From positions 62,001 through 126,000 of the forward strand of contig NZ_MZMU01000028.1 in assembly GCF_004123835.1 (NCBI RefSeq): a DNA stretch of 64,000 bases. The letters run 5' to 3'. Source of the DNA: Rhizobium leguminosarum. GTDB taxonomy: Bacteria; Pseudomonadota; Alphaproteobacteria; Rhizobiales; Rhizobiaceae. The notes beneath the pieces are model-generated. The model ran no database searches. It saw nothing but the letters and a program-made list of their open reading frames with translations, and was not told the DNA's origin. The position numbers and the translations under genes are program-made. Shown here one piece after another: positions 17,646-25,929 of the stretch. Positions within the stretch are counted from its first letter, which is position 1. Each line of letters begins with the position of its first letter.

Positions 17646-17929
17646 CTAAGAACCTGATTTTACCGTTGCGGGTGCGAAGGGTTGAGGGGTGCGTTACATT
17701 TTAATCGCAAGGAATAAAATATATTGACGCACGGTAACATTTGACCGTACGTAATGGCAAGACGCTGGGGTCGCAATCCTCGCTGAAGAGCCCGCCGTTC
17801 CGGTCTTCGGCCGCGTCTCCAGGCGGAAGGGGCTTTCGGCAAGGCTGGCGAAGCCCCCGAGGATTGCCGCGCAGGGAAGCCGCCGGCTTCGGTATCGGCT
17901 GTCATCAACGAATAGGTCAGGACCGCGAT
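17646..17929. promoter_or_regulatory. Divergent promoter region with ACGGT half-sites
   Basis: The gap separates a leftward dehydrogenase gene from a rightward isomerase gene. ACGGT at 17731-17735 and its complement ACCGT at 17744-17748 form an inverted repeat, and another half-site TTACCGT is at 17660-17666. The sequence around 17700-17745 is AT-rich, as expected for promoters (TTGACG at 17724-17729). From 17741 to 17929 the rightward frame is open but looks noncoding in character. Confidence 0.4.
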
Positions 17930-18748
17930 ATGAAAAATGCTGAGCTGCAGATCGGCTGCCAGACATTCACCTGGGAGATGCTGGGGAGAGATTGGGGCGG
18001 CAGCCCGGACGATCTGGTGCGCGCCATCGCTGATGGCGGATATGCCGGTATCGAAATCACCGACACGATGATCGGTCACTACGCGCTCGAGCCCACCGAC
18101 TTTGCCCGTACTCTGACGGATGCCGGCTTGACGCTGGTCTCCTTTGCCTTCGGCTCCGCCAGTGGCTTCACGGTGGCGGAAAAAATTGCCTCCGATCTCG
18201 ACACGGCGCGGCGATGGGTCGATTTTGCGGCGAACTTTCCCGGCGCGATGGTGTCGATGGGATCGGCGACGGTCGTCTCGGATGGTCCGCGCGATGAGAA
18301 ATTCTCCATCGCGGCCGAGTGCTACAATCGTGCGACCGAAATCGGACAGTCGACTGGCGTCACGGTAGCTGTCCATCCTTCTTCGCACCACAATACGCTG
18401 CTCTTCACGCGGGACGACTATGATCGGCTGTTTGCTCTCTTGGATCCACAAGTGGGTTGGGTGCCGGATACCGGCCATATCCTGCGTGGCGGCCAGCAGA
18501 TCGGCGATACGCTGGCGGCCCACCGGGACCGGATCCGCTACGTGCATCTGAAGGATGTCGACGCCGGCGGGATCTGGGCGATGCTGGGCGAAGGCGTCTG
18601 CGACGTGCCTGCCGTGATTTCGGCCGTTCGGGATGCGCCGAAGTTTATCGGCTGGATCGTCGTGGAAGAAGAATCGGACCACGCCGGAACCAATCCTGCA
18701 GCCGCCGTTCGCACGAACCGCGAGACGCTTCGACGTCTGGGGTTCTAG
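17930..18748 (+). CDS. Sugar phosphate isomerase/epimerase (AP endonuclease family 2, IolE-like)
   Basis: Xylose-isomerase-like TIM barrel of 272 residues. Metal-site residues typical of the fold are present: E in VVEEES near the C-terminus, His in VAVHPSSHHNT, D and H in VPDTGHILRGG, and His in YVHLKDVD. ATG 17930 (MKNAELQIGCQTFTW) follows AGGTCAGGA; longer in-frame starts lack a binding site. Close relatives act in inositol and keto-sugar catabolism (2-keto-inositol dehydratase, tagatose/psicose epimerases). Its divergent neighbours are a Gfo/Idh dehydrogenase and a hydrolase. Confidence 0.88.
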   Translation: MKNAELQIGCQTFTWEMLGRDWGGSPDDLVRAIADGGYAGIEITDTMIGHYALEPTDFARTLTDAGLTLVSFAFGSASGFTVAEKIASDLDTARRWVDFAANFPGAMVSMGSATVVSDGPRDEKFSIAAECYNRATEIGQSTGVTVAVHPSSHHNTLLFTRDDYDRLFALLDPQVGWVPDTGHILRGGQQIGDTLAAHRDRIRYVHLKDVDAGGIWAMLGEGVCDVPAVISAVRDAPKFIGWIVVEEESDHAGTNPAAAVRTNRETLRRLGF

Positions 18749-18840
18749 CTCATCTTGTTTTCCCCCGCGTCGGCCTAAGCCACTGGCCGGCGCCCAAGCT
18801 CCTCCCGGATCTCTTCTAAAGTGGAGAGGTGGACTGCAGG

Positions 18841-19602
18841 TCACGCGTAGCGAACCTCCACGCCCAGCTTGTCGAGCCTGTGGCGAATGCTGTGCGGCAT
18901 GTTGCTGTCGGTGATGATCAGGTCGACGCGCGACAGCGAGAAGGCTTTGGAGGAAGCGCCGATGTCAAATTTACTCGAATCCGCCACGAGGACAACACGC
19001 CGGGCCATGCGAACCAGGTTGCGCTTGGTCCGCGCCACGTCCTCGGAAACGTCGACGACGTCGAAGGCCTGATCGATCGCGTGGGCGCCGACGAAGGCCT
19101 GGTGGGCGACGAGACCGCCGACCGCCTTGTCGGAATCCTGTACGATCGTGCTCACGGTGCTCGGAAACACGCGGCCGCCGATCATGTGCACGTCGAGCCC
19201 TGGCCGGTACATCAGATGCTGGGCGATGTTCATTGCCGTCGTCGCGACCACGACGTTGTTGACCGGTGGCATCTGCATGGCCACCTGCAGCAGGGTCGAA
19301 CCGCTGTCGAAGACGATCGACTGGTTATCGATGATCTGTCGCGCAGCCATCTGGGCAATGCGTCGCTTTGCGTCGAAATTGCGCTGCATACGTTCCTCGA
19401 AGGCCGCTGCCGGCGAGTCGGACGGCAGGGCGATTGCCCCGCCATGTGTTTTGATCAGCTGCTTCTTAGCGTCCATAATTTCGAGATCGGAGCGGATTGT
19501 CACTTCCGAGACTTCGAAGAATTCCGCGAGTTGGCGGGTGCGTGCCTGCCCGACCCGTTGAAGTTCCAGCATGATCTGCTGCCGCCTCTGTTCTGCAAGC
19601 AT
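18841..19602 (-). CDS. DeoR family transcriptional regulator
   Basis: Sugar-phosphate-responsive repressor of 253 residues from the ATG at 19602, which has AGGA six bases upstream; a TTG at 19632 would lengthen it. The DeoR helix-turn-helix is at about 5-55 (RRQQIMLELQ, TRQLAEFFEVSEVTIRSDLE, KTHGGA) and the C-terminal DeoRC sensor domain follows with DSGSTLLQVA and VADSSKFD. It is divergent from the aldolase-kinase operon and most likely represses it, through the AAAAACGAAAG repeats between them. Confidence 0.93.
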   Translation of the reverse strand: MLAEQRRQQIMLELQRVGQARTRQLAEFFEVSEVTIRSDLEIMDAKKQLIKTHGGAIALPSDSPAAAFEERMQRNFDAKRRIAQMAARQIIDNQSIVFDSGSTLLQVAMQMPPVNNVVVATTAMNIAQHLMYRPGLDVHMIGGRVFPSTVSTIVQDSDKAVGGLVAHQAFVGAHAIDQAFDVVDVSEDVARTKRNLVRMARRVVLVADSSKFDIGASSKAFSLSRVDLIITDSNMPHSIRHRLDKLGVEVRYA

Positions 19603-19643
19603 ATGTGATCCTGACTGCGGTAATTGCAACAACGCGACTTTTG

Positions 19644-19757
19644 AAAAACGAAAGCTCGCCGTCTCATTCCACGGCTACTGCTGCAGAAATAGCCGTCCGA
19701 TGACAAAAATGCACGTCAAAAATTCACCAGTCACGCAAAAACGAAAGATATCGAAAT
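19644..19757. promoter_or_regulatory. Two exact AAAAACGAAAG boxes, candidate DeoR operators
   Basis: AAAAACGAAAG occurs at 19644-19654 and again at 19737-19747; a further CGAAA lies at 19752-19756 and an inverse TTTTCG at about 19774. DeoR-family proteins often bind repeated sites with a TTTCG/CGAAA core. The first copy lies 42 bases from the deoR start, the second about 100 bases from the aldolase start, so both divergent promoters could be controlled. Function is inferred. Confidence 0.6.
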
Positions 19758-19845
19758 ATTGAATATTTGTTTGTTTTCGAGTTAGGGTTTCCCCAGCATC
19801 GGCGCCAGCAATCCCAATGCCGGCAATCACAAAGGAAGTATCGCC

Positions 19846-20646
19846 ATGGGTCTCGGAACCAAAGTCCGCCTCGCACGCCTGTTCTCGAACCCATCGGGTC
19901 ATTTGTTCGGAGGCGCCGTCGATCATTTTGTCGGTTATGGCAATGTGCGCGAGGGCGGGCTTGCCGATCTGCCGGGTGCGCTGAGACGCGTCATGGCGGG
20001 AGGCCCCGACTACATTAGCATCCAGCCTGGCGCGGCGCGCCACCTGTGGTCGGAATATGCCGGAAAGGCAGCGCTGGTCATTCAGGGTGGTTGCTTCACC
20101 GCCGACGATCGCATTCGTCAGCTCATTGCGACCCCGGAAGATGCGGTGCGTTATGGCGCGGACGCTCTGGCTGTCGCCATTCCCGTGCGCGGCGCCACCG
20201 AAGGAGAGTATATCCGCTGGCTCACCGATACGGTCAACGCCGCCGCCCGCTTCGAAATGCCGGTGGTCGCCCATGTCTATCCCCGCGATTTCTCCGACGG
20301 CGGCAAGATCGTGTTCACCCCGGATGAAATCGCTTACGCCGTGCGCATCGGCTTCGAGGCCGGCGTCGACGTGATCAAGGTCGGCTACACCGGCGATTTT
20401 GAGTCCTTCCGAGAGACCGTTGCGACCTGCCCGATCCCCGTCGTGATCGCCGGCGGCCCGAAGACCGATACGCTGCTCGGAGCGCTCGTCCAGACCTCGG
20501 AAGCATTGCGCGCTGGGGCCAAAGGAGCGGTCGTCGGTCGCAACCTTTGGGGTCACGGCGATACGACCATGGCCGCACGCGCCTTCAAATTCGTTATTCA
20601 TAAGGGCATGACGCCGGAGGATGCGCTGGCGGCGGCAGGTGCTTGA
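19846..20646 (+). CDS. Class I aldolase, FbaB/LsrF (DhnA) family
   Basis: A 266-residue TIM-barrel aldolase. The expected Schiff-base lysine is K178 in DVIKVGYTGD, the phosphate-binding loops are VIAGGPKTD (about 200-208) and GAVVGRNLWG, and the C-terminus HKGMTPEDAL matches LsrF/FbaB proteins. The family cleaves or thiolyses phosphorylated ketoses such as fructose 1,6-bisphosphate or phospho-AI-2. ATG 19846 follows AAAGGAAG. A PfkB kinase gene begins four bases after its stop, so a kinase-then-aldolase route for a phosphorylated sugar is likely. Substrate unknown. Confidence 0.87.
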   Translation: MGLGTKVRLARLFSNPSGHLFGGAVDHFVGYGNVREGGLADLPGALRRVMAGGPDYISIQPGAARHLWSEYAGKAALVIQGGCFTADDRIRQLIATPEDAVRYGADALAVAIPVRGATEGEYIRWLTDTVNAAARFEMPVVAHVYPRDFSDGGKIVFTPDEIAYAVRIGFEAGVDVIKVGYTGDFESFRETVATCPIPVVIAGGPKTDTLLGALVQTSEALRAGAKGAVVGRNLWGHGDTTMAARAFKFVIHKGMTPEDALAAAGA

Positions 20647-20649
20647 GAC

Positions 20650-21591
20650 ATGTCGCGCCCTTTCCAGGTTCTGGGCTTCGGCGCCCTGGCAATCGATGAC
20701 ATCATCTATGTCGATCGGGGGCTGACGGCTGGAAAGGGGAAAGTGACGAAGCGCGCCACGGACCATGGCGGCAACGTGGCGACGGCCCTTGTTGCCGTCG
20801 CCCGGCTCGGCGGTCAGGCCGGCTTCATCGGCTGGCTCGGTGATGAGCCAACGGCCGACGTGGCGGGCAGCGAACTCGAGCGGGACGGCGTCGACATATC
20901 GCTGGCTCCCCGTCACGCTGATGCCGCGCCGATTCGCTCCGTGATCACGGTCGGTCCCGACGGCGACCGGTTCATCGCTTATGATGACGATGTGCTGCAC
21001 GGCACGTCGGATGCGCTGCCCGATGACGTTCTGATGCAGGCCCCGGTACTGCTGATCGACGGCTATGCCACGCACTCCGAAAGTGTCGTGGCGCGTGCAC
21101 GCGCCTTGGGCTTGGCCGTGATAGCCGATATCGAATGGACGGTCGGTGCCGCAACCGACCGGATCCTGGCTTTTGCCGATCATCTGGTGCTGCCGCTCGC
21201 CTTTGCGCAGGAGTACACCGGCGAAGATGATCCAACGATGATCCTGGACAAGCTCTGGTCCGGGGATCGATCCGCGGTTGTCCTGACTGACGGCGAACGA
21301 GGGACCTACCTCCGCCAGAAAGGCGATACCGTCAGGTGGCATGTGCCGGCCTATCAGGTTCAGGCGGTCGACACGACCGGTGCCGGTGATTGTTTTCACG
21401 GTGCCTACGCCCTTGCCCTCGCTAGGGGTAAGAGCCCGCTTGATTGCACTGCCTATGCCACAGCGGCGGCCGCCATCTCGGTGACCGCACGGGGAGGGCG
21501 CAGAGGCCTGCCAGATCACCAGACGTGCATGGCATGGATGGCGGCGGAGAATGCGCCCGCGCCGCTCTCGATTCCCGGATGTCAAGAATGA
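20650..21591 (+). CDS. PfkB/ribokinase family sugar kinase
   Basis: Carbohydrate kinase of 313 residues with the classic signature DTTGAGDCFHGAY at 241-253 (D247 catalytic) and the N-terminal substrate-binding GG motif (DHGGNVATALVAVARLGG). The region VLTDGERGTYL matches the family's ATP-site strand. The ATG at 20650 lies four bases after the aldolase stop. It is more typical in sequence than the kinase at 9876 and is not a recent duplicate of it by inspection. Confidence 0.92.
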   Translation: MSRPFQVLGFGALAIDDIIYVDRGLTAGKGKVTKRATDHGGNVATALVAVARLGGQAGFIGWLGDEPTADVAGSELERDGVDISLAPRHADAAPIRSVITVGPDGDRFIAYDDDVLHGTSDALPDDVLMQAPVLLIDGYATHSESVVARARALGLAVIADIEWTVGAATDRILAFADHLVLPLAFAQEYTGEDDPTMILDKLWSGDRSAVVLTDGERGTYLRQKGDTVRWHVPAYQVQAVDTTGAGDCFHGAYALALARGKSPLDCTAYATAAAAISVTARGGRRGLPDHQTCMAWMAAENAPAPLSIPGCQE

Positions 21592-21931
21592 GCGCGGGCG
21601 GCGATGGGTGCTGGCTCCGGTCGACCGCCCCAACAGAGCCTCACGGGTCACGTGTCATTGAATCGCATTGAGCGATCTCCCAACGGCTGCAACTTCGACC
21701 ATAAAAGTTACGCGCGGTAAAAAATATAATTCCGCATTTGATTTTTAATTTATCTCAAAAGATTTATATTTTTCAAATAGATATTAGAAACTGCTGGTGA
21801 TCTGCGGCGAACTATCCTCGATTCTTTGGTTGACTCTGAAGCCCGGGCCTGAGCTTTCTTGTCGAAAGGATCGGAGACGTCGGGGAGCGCCGTTGGAAGA
21901 TATGATCCGAACTGGTACGGGAGGACGAGAC
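21592..21931. other. AT-rich intergenic region before the transporter ATPase gene
   Basis: The 340 bases after the kinase stop contain no convincing gene. Bases 21715-21790 are strongly AT-rich with several TATA-like words (AAAATATAATTCC, TTTATATTTTTC), the likely promoter zone for the ATPase operon. An open frame exists from 21797 in phase with the ATPase, but no start before 21932 has a good ribosome binding site. No clear terminator hairpin was seen. Confidence 0.45.
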
Positions 21932-23077
21932 GTGGCTGTGGTTGTACTCGACAAAATCTGCAAGACCTATGGAAACAGCTACCATGCGATCAAGGATCTG
22001 AGCCTGACGATCCATGATGGCGAGTTTCTGATTCTCGTGGGGCCGTCCGGATGCGGAAAATCGACAGCTCTGCGCATGATTGCCGGGCTCGAGGAAATCA
22101 GCAGCGGAACCTTGAGTATCGGCGGTCAGGACGTCGTGGATCTCGCGCCCAAGGACCGCGACATCGCCATGGTCTTTCAGAGCTATGCGCTTTATCCGCA
22201 CATGACCGTGTTCGACAACATCGCCTTTTCGATGAAGCTGGCCGGAAAGAACAAGGCCGAACGCACCAAGCGCGTGCACGAGATAGCCAAGATCCTGCAG
22301 CTGGAGCCCTTGCTGGGCAACAAGCCCGCGCAGCTCTCCGGCGGCCAGCGCCAGCGTGTTGCGATGGGCCGCGCCATGGTCCGCGAGCCTGCGGCATTCC
22401 TCATGGACGAACCGCTCTCGAACCTCGATGCGAAGCTGCGTGTTCAGATGCGGGCAGAGATCGCAAGCCTGCAGAGACAGCTGGGCGTGACGACGATCTA
22501 TGTGACGCACGACCAGACCGAAGCGCTGACCATGGGCGATCGGGTCGCGGTGCTGAAGGGCGGCGTGCTTCAGCAGGTGGATACGCCCAAGGCTCTCTAT
22601 CATCGCCCGGTCAATGCGTTTGTCGCGGGCTTTATCGGTTCGCCGTCGATGAACCTTTTCGAAGGGCGTCTGCAGGGCGGGCGGATCCATCTGTCGGGCT
22701 TCTCCATTCCCTTGTCCGACGGCGCCTTCGAGCGTGCTCCCGGTCTATCGGCTTTCGAGGGAAAGGCCGTGATCTTTGGGGTCAGGCCCGAGGACCTCTA
22801 TGACAGCCGGTTGCCGTCCGGCGCCTCCCATCCGACGATCCCGGTTGTCGTGAAGTCGATCGAGGAGCTCGGCTCCGAGTTGATCGTGCATTTGAAGATC
22901 GACGCGGTCCGGATCGACTCGGGTGATCCCGATGCCGTCGAGGACCTGAGCGGGGCCGCCAACGCCGTCGCGCGGTTCGAAGCCGTCAGCGCGGTCGAGA
23001 CAGGCCAATCGATCGATCTGGCCATTGACCCGGCGAAACTTCATTTTTTCAATCCTCAAACACATATGGCGCTGTGA
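21932..23077 (+). CDS. Carbohydrate ABC transporter ATPase (MalK/UgpC/MsmX type)
   Basis: ATP-hydrolysing subunit of CUT1 sugar importers, 381 residues. Walker A GPSGCGKST at 37-45, LSGGQ at 135-139, Walker B FLMDE at 156-160, the H-loop in VTHDQTE, and a C-terminal TOBE/OB domain (GVRPEDLYD onward). The start chosen is GTG 21932, seven bases after GGGAGGA; an ATG at 21902 is in frame but poorly placed. It is the only CUT1-type ATPase in the window, while two CUT1 binding-protein/permease sets lack one, so it may serve both, as MsmX-type ATPases do. Confidence 0.94.
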   Translation: MAVVVLDKICKTYGNSYHAIKDLSLTIHDGEFLILVGPSGCGKSTALRMIAGLEEISSGTLSIGGQDVVDLAPKDRDIAMVFQSYALYPHMTVFDNIAFSMKLAGKNKAERTKRVHEIAKILQLEPLLGNKPAQLSGGQRQRVAMGRAMVREPAAFLMDEPLSNLDAKLRVQMRAEIASLQRQLGVTTIYVTHDQTEALTMGDRVAVLKGGVLQQVDTPKALYHRPVNAFVAGFIGSPSMNLFEGRLQGGRIHLSGFSIPLSDGAFERAPGLSAFEGKAVIFGVRPEDLYDSRLPSGASHPTIPVVVKSIEELGSELIVHLKIDAVRIDSGDPDAVEDLSGAANAVARFEAVSAVETGQSIDLAIDPAKLHFFNPQTHMAL

Positions 23078-23197
23078 AGTGACGAGGGAGAGCCGACACG
23101 ACGGTGGCGGTCCGGCCAGAAGACGACGGCGACGTTCGATGTCTTGAAAGCATTCCATCCGCGTTCATCTTCAGTAACCGATCCAAAGGGCTTATCG

Positions 23198-24274
23198 ATG
23201 CCAGCAAAACAGGAACGACGTCTCCGCATCGGCGTATTGGGAGCGGGCCAGATTGCCCAGGCCGCGCACTTCGAGAGCTGCACGAAGGCAGCCAATGCCG
23301 ACCTCTATGCGATTTGCGACGTCGCCGAGGATCTCCGCGAACGCATGGCTATCACCCACGGGGCGGAAAAAACCTATGGCGATTACGATCAGATGCTGGC
23401 CGATCCCGACCTCGATGCCGTGGTCATCGCGACGGCCGATGCCTTTCACGTCCCGGCTTCCCTACACGCCCTTCAGGCGGGCAAACATGTCCTCTGCGAA
23501 AAACCGGTCGGCGTCACCATCGAGGAATGCCTTGAACTGAAGGCCGCAGTCGACAAGTCGGGAAAGGTGTTTCAGGTCGGGCATATGAAGCGTTTCGACG
23601 CGGGGCTCCAGGCTGCCAAATCCTTCATCCGCGATGAAATGGGCGAGATGGTCGCTTTGAAAGCATGGTATTGCGACAGCACGCACCGCTATCCGATGAC
23701 CGATGCGGTCCAGCCGCTGATCGTCACCAGCGCCAATGCGCGGAAGCCCTCCGCCAATCCGAAGGCCGACCTGCGGCGCTACTACATGCTTGCGCATGGT
23801 TGCCATCTGATCGACACGGCACGTTATTTCGCCGGCGACATCGTTTCGGTCAACGCTCGTCTGTCCGAGCGAGCCGGCATCTGGTGCTGGTTCGTGGACG
23901 TGGAATTTGCCTCCGGCACGCTCGGCCATCTCGATCTCACCATCCAGGTGCGCATGGACTGGCACGAAGGCTTCCAGATCTATGGGAAGAACGGCAGCAT
24001 TTTGGGCAAGACCTATAACCCGTGGTACTACAAGACCAGCGAGGTGGACATTTTCCGAGAGGCGGACGGCGCCACGCATCGCGTTCTCGGTGCCGACGGC
24101 CATTTCTACCGCCGTCAGGTCGAAGGCTTCGCCCGCACCATTCTGGATGGCGCGGTGATGGAAGGCGCCGACATCGATGATGGCCTGGCATCCGTCCGCG
24201 CCATGGTCGCTGTCGCCCGTTCGGCCGAAAGCGGCAAGGCGGTTGCGCTGGCCGACGTCACGGGTGGCGTGTGA
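23198..24274 (+). CDS. Gfo/Idh/MocA family oxidoreductase
   Basis: NAD(P)-dependent sugar dehydrogenase, 358 residues from ATG 23198 (AAAGGG upstream); an ATG at 23144 is in frame but lacks a binding site. Rossmann motif GVLGAGQIAQA at 12-22, EKPVGV near 105, and the C-terminal domain with YMLAHGCHLIDTARYF holding the probable catalytic His. It follows the ATPase gene and overlaps the TIM-barrel gene by one to four bases. It resembles the dehydrogenase at 16497 in family but not closely in sequence. Confidence 0.9.
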   Translation: MPAKQERRLRIGVLGAGQIAQAAHFESCTKAANADLYAICDVAEDLRERMAITHGAEKTYGDYDQMLADPDLDAVVIATADAFHVPASLHALQAGKHVLCEKPVGVTIEECLELKAAVDKSGKVFQVGHMKRFDAGLQAAKSFIRDEMGEMVALKAWYCDSTHRYPMTDAVQPLIVTSANARKPSANPKADLRRYYMLAHGCHLIDTARYFAGDIVSVNARLSERAGIWCWFVDVEFASGTLGHLDLTIQVRMDWHEGFQIYGKNGSILGKTYNPWYYKTSEVDIFREADGATHRVLGADGHFYRRQVEGFARTILDGAVMEGADIDDGLASVRAMVAVARSAESGKAVALADVTGGV

Positions 24275-25119
24275 TGAAGCTCGGCATCTTCGCAAAGACC
24301 TTCGAGGGAAAGGAACCCGCAACCGTTCTCAACTCGGTTGCTGGCGCCGGGTTCACCTGCGCACAATACAATATGGCCTGCTCGGGCCTTTCGCCGATGC
24401 CGGAGATCATTACGGAAGCCCAGGCCCGCTCGGTTGCCGAAGCGGCGCGCGAAAGCGGCGTCGAGATCGTTGCCGTTTCGGGCACCTTCAACATGATCCA
24501 TCCGGATCCCACCGTGCGCGAGGCCGGCCTTCGCAACCTGGCGACTCTGGCCGAGCGCAGCACCAGCATGTCTACCGCCCTGATCACGCTCTGCACCGGC
24601 ACGCGCGATCCCATCGACCAATGGAAGGCGCATGCCGACAACGACACGCCGGAGGCCTGGCGGGACCTCCTCGAAGCCATGGGTGCGGCCATCGAGATCG
24701 CCGAGCGCTACGATGTCGATCTCGGCATCGAGCCCGAGCTTGCCAATGTCGTCAATTCGGCCGAGAAAGCCTATCGGCTGATCACGGCATTGAAGAGCTC
24801 CCGCATCAAGATCGTGCTCGATCCGGCCAATCTCTTCGAGGTCGCGACGCTCGATGAGCAGCGGAGCATTGTCTCTTCCGCCATCGACCTTCTGGCCGAT
24901 CGGATCGTCATGGCGCATGCGAAAGACCGCAAGCCCGACGGTAGTTTCGCGACCGCCGGCAAGGGCGTCCTCGACTATGGGCATTATCTCGGCCGCCTCA
25001 AGGCGATCGGCTTTAACGGCGGTCTCGTCGCGCATGGTCTTTCGGCCTCGGAGGCGGCCGGTGTGGCGGCTTTCCTGAAGACTAACCTCGACGGGGAACC
25101 CGCGGGGGCAGGAAGATGA
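24274..25119 (+). CDS. Sugar phosphate isomerase/epimerase (xylose-isomerase-like TIM barrel)
   Basis: A 281-residue AP endonuclease family 2 barrel. Metal-ligand candidates are E in DLGIEPEL, D in IVLDPANLFE, H in MAHAKDRK and the C-terminal region near GLVAHGLS, which carries His where many relatives have Glu. The ATG at 24274 overlaps the stop of the dehydrogenase gene (TGATG). Hydrolase and epimerase genes follow without gaps, indicating one polycistronic catabolic operon. The exact reaction cannot be read from sequence. Confidence 0.88.
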   Translation: MKLGIFAKTFEGKEPATVLNSVAGAGFTCAQYNMACSGLSPMPEIITEAQARSVAEAARESGVEIVAVSGTFNMIHPDPTVREAGLRNLATLAERSTSMSTALITLCTGTRDPIDQWKAHADNDTPEAWRDLLEAMGAAIEIAERYDVDLGIEPELANVVNSAEKAYRLITALKSSRIKIVLDPANLFEVATLDEQRSIVSSAIDLLADRIVMAHAKDRKPDGSFATAGKGVLDYGHYLGRLKAIGFNGGLVAHGLSASEAAGVAAFLKTNLDGEPAGAGR

Positions 25120-25925
25120 GACGGGCCGAACCGTTCGAAACCAGCGACGGAACCATTCTCAATGTCGACATGGCGGGCGAAGGCGCGTCTGTCATATTCC
25201 AGCATGGTTTATGCGGAGACGCGGCGCAGACCGATGAAGTCTTTCCGCTCGAAGCGGGGTTTCGCCGGGTTACGATCGAAGCGCGCGGCCACGGCCACTC
25301 CCAAGCCGGCAATCCGGAGCAGTTGTCGATCGCGACCTTCTGCGATGATATCGCCGCCTATATCGAGAAAAACCTCTCATTGCCGATCGTGATCGGCGGC
25401 ATCTCGATGGGTGCTGTGATCGCCTTGCGTCTCGCGGTCAAGCGGCCCGATCTTGTCAAGGCTCTGATCATCGCAAGGCCGGCCTGGCTGACGGCAGCCG
25501 CGCCGGAGAATATGGCACCCAATGCCGAAGTCGGGCGGCTTTTGAAAACTCTGCCACTGGGCGAGGCAAAGGCCGCATTCCTCGCCGGGCCGGTGGGCGT
25601 GCGGCTCGCCGCCGAGGCGCCGGACAACCTGGCCTCGCTTGCTGGCTTTTTTTCCCGCACGCCTTTGGATGTGACCGCCGAACTGCTCACCACGATTTCC
25701 AATGATGGTCCCGATGTGACCGACGAGGAGGTCGGCAATCTCACCGTGCCGACGCTGGTTATCGGCCATGATCGGGACAGCATTCATCCTTTCGCCTACG
25801 CGCGTGCTCTTGCCGAGCGGATTCCCGGCGCGCGCTTCGTGCAGATTACATCGAAGACCGAGAGCCGTGCGCAATACGTCGCCGACTTCCGGCTTGCCAT
25901 GGGCAATTTTCTGAAGGAGCTCTGA
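25116..25925 (+). CDS. Alpha/beta hydrolase
   Basis: A 269-residue alpha/beta hydrolase of the 3-oxoadipate enol-lactonase/esterase type: oxyanion region FQHGLCGD, nucleophile elbow GGISMGA (Ser near 92), Asp in VIGHDRDSIHP. The usual His loop near the C-terminus is not evident: the expected region reads FVQITSKTESRAQYV, so either the catalytic His is supplied elsewhere or the protein has altered chemistry. The start overlaps the isomerase stop by four bases. A lactonase or esterase role in sugar breakdown is a guess from context. Confidence 0.83.
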   Translation: MRRAEPFETSDGTILNVDMAGEGASVIFQHGLCGDAAQTDEVFPLEAGFRRVTIEARGHGHSQAGNPEQLSIATFCDDIAAYIEKNLSLPIVIGGISMGAVIALRLAVKRPDLVKALIIARPAWLTAAAPENMAPNAEVGRLLKTLPLGEAKAAFLAGPVGVRLAAEAPDNLASLAGFFSRTPLDVTAELLTTISNDGPDVTDEEVGNLTVPTLVIGHDRDSIHPFAYARALAERIPGARFVQITSKTESRAQYVADFRLAMGNFLKEL

Positions 25926-25929
25926 AACA

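Noticed and set aside
19675..21651. Long minus-strand open frame (658 codons) opposite the aldolase and kinase genes
   Set aside because: It is antisense to two clear enzymes on the plus strand, its protein is rich in Arg/His with no domain, and the open frame follows from the GC-rich codon pattern.
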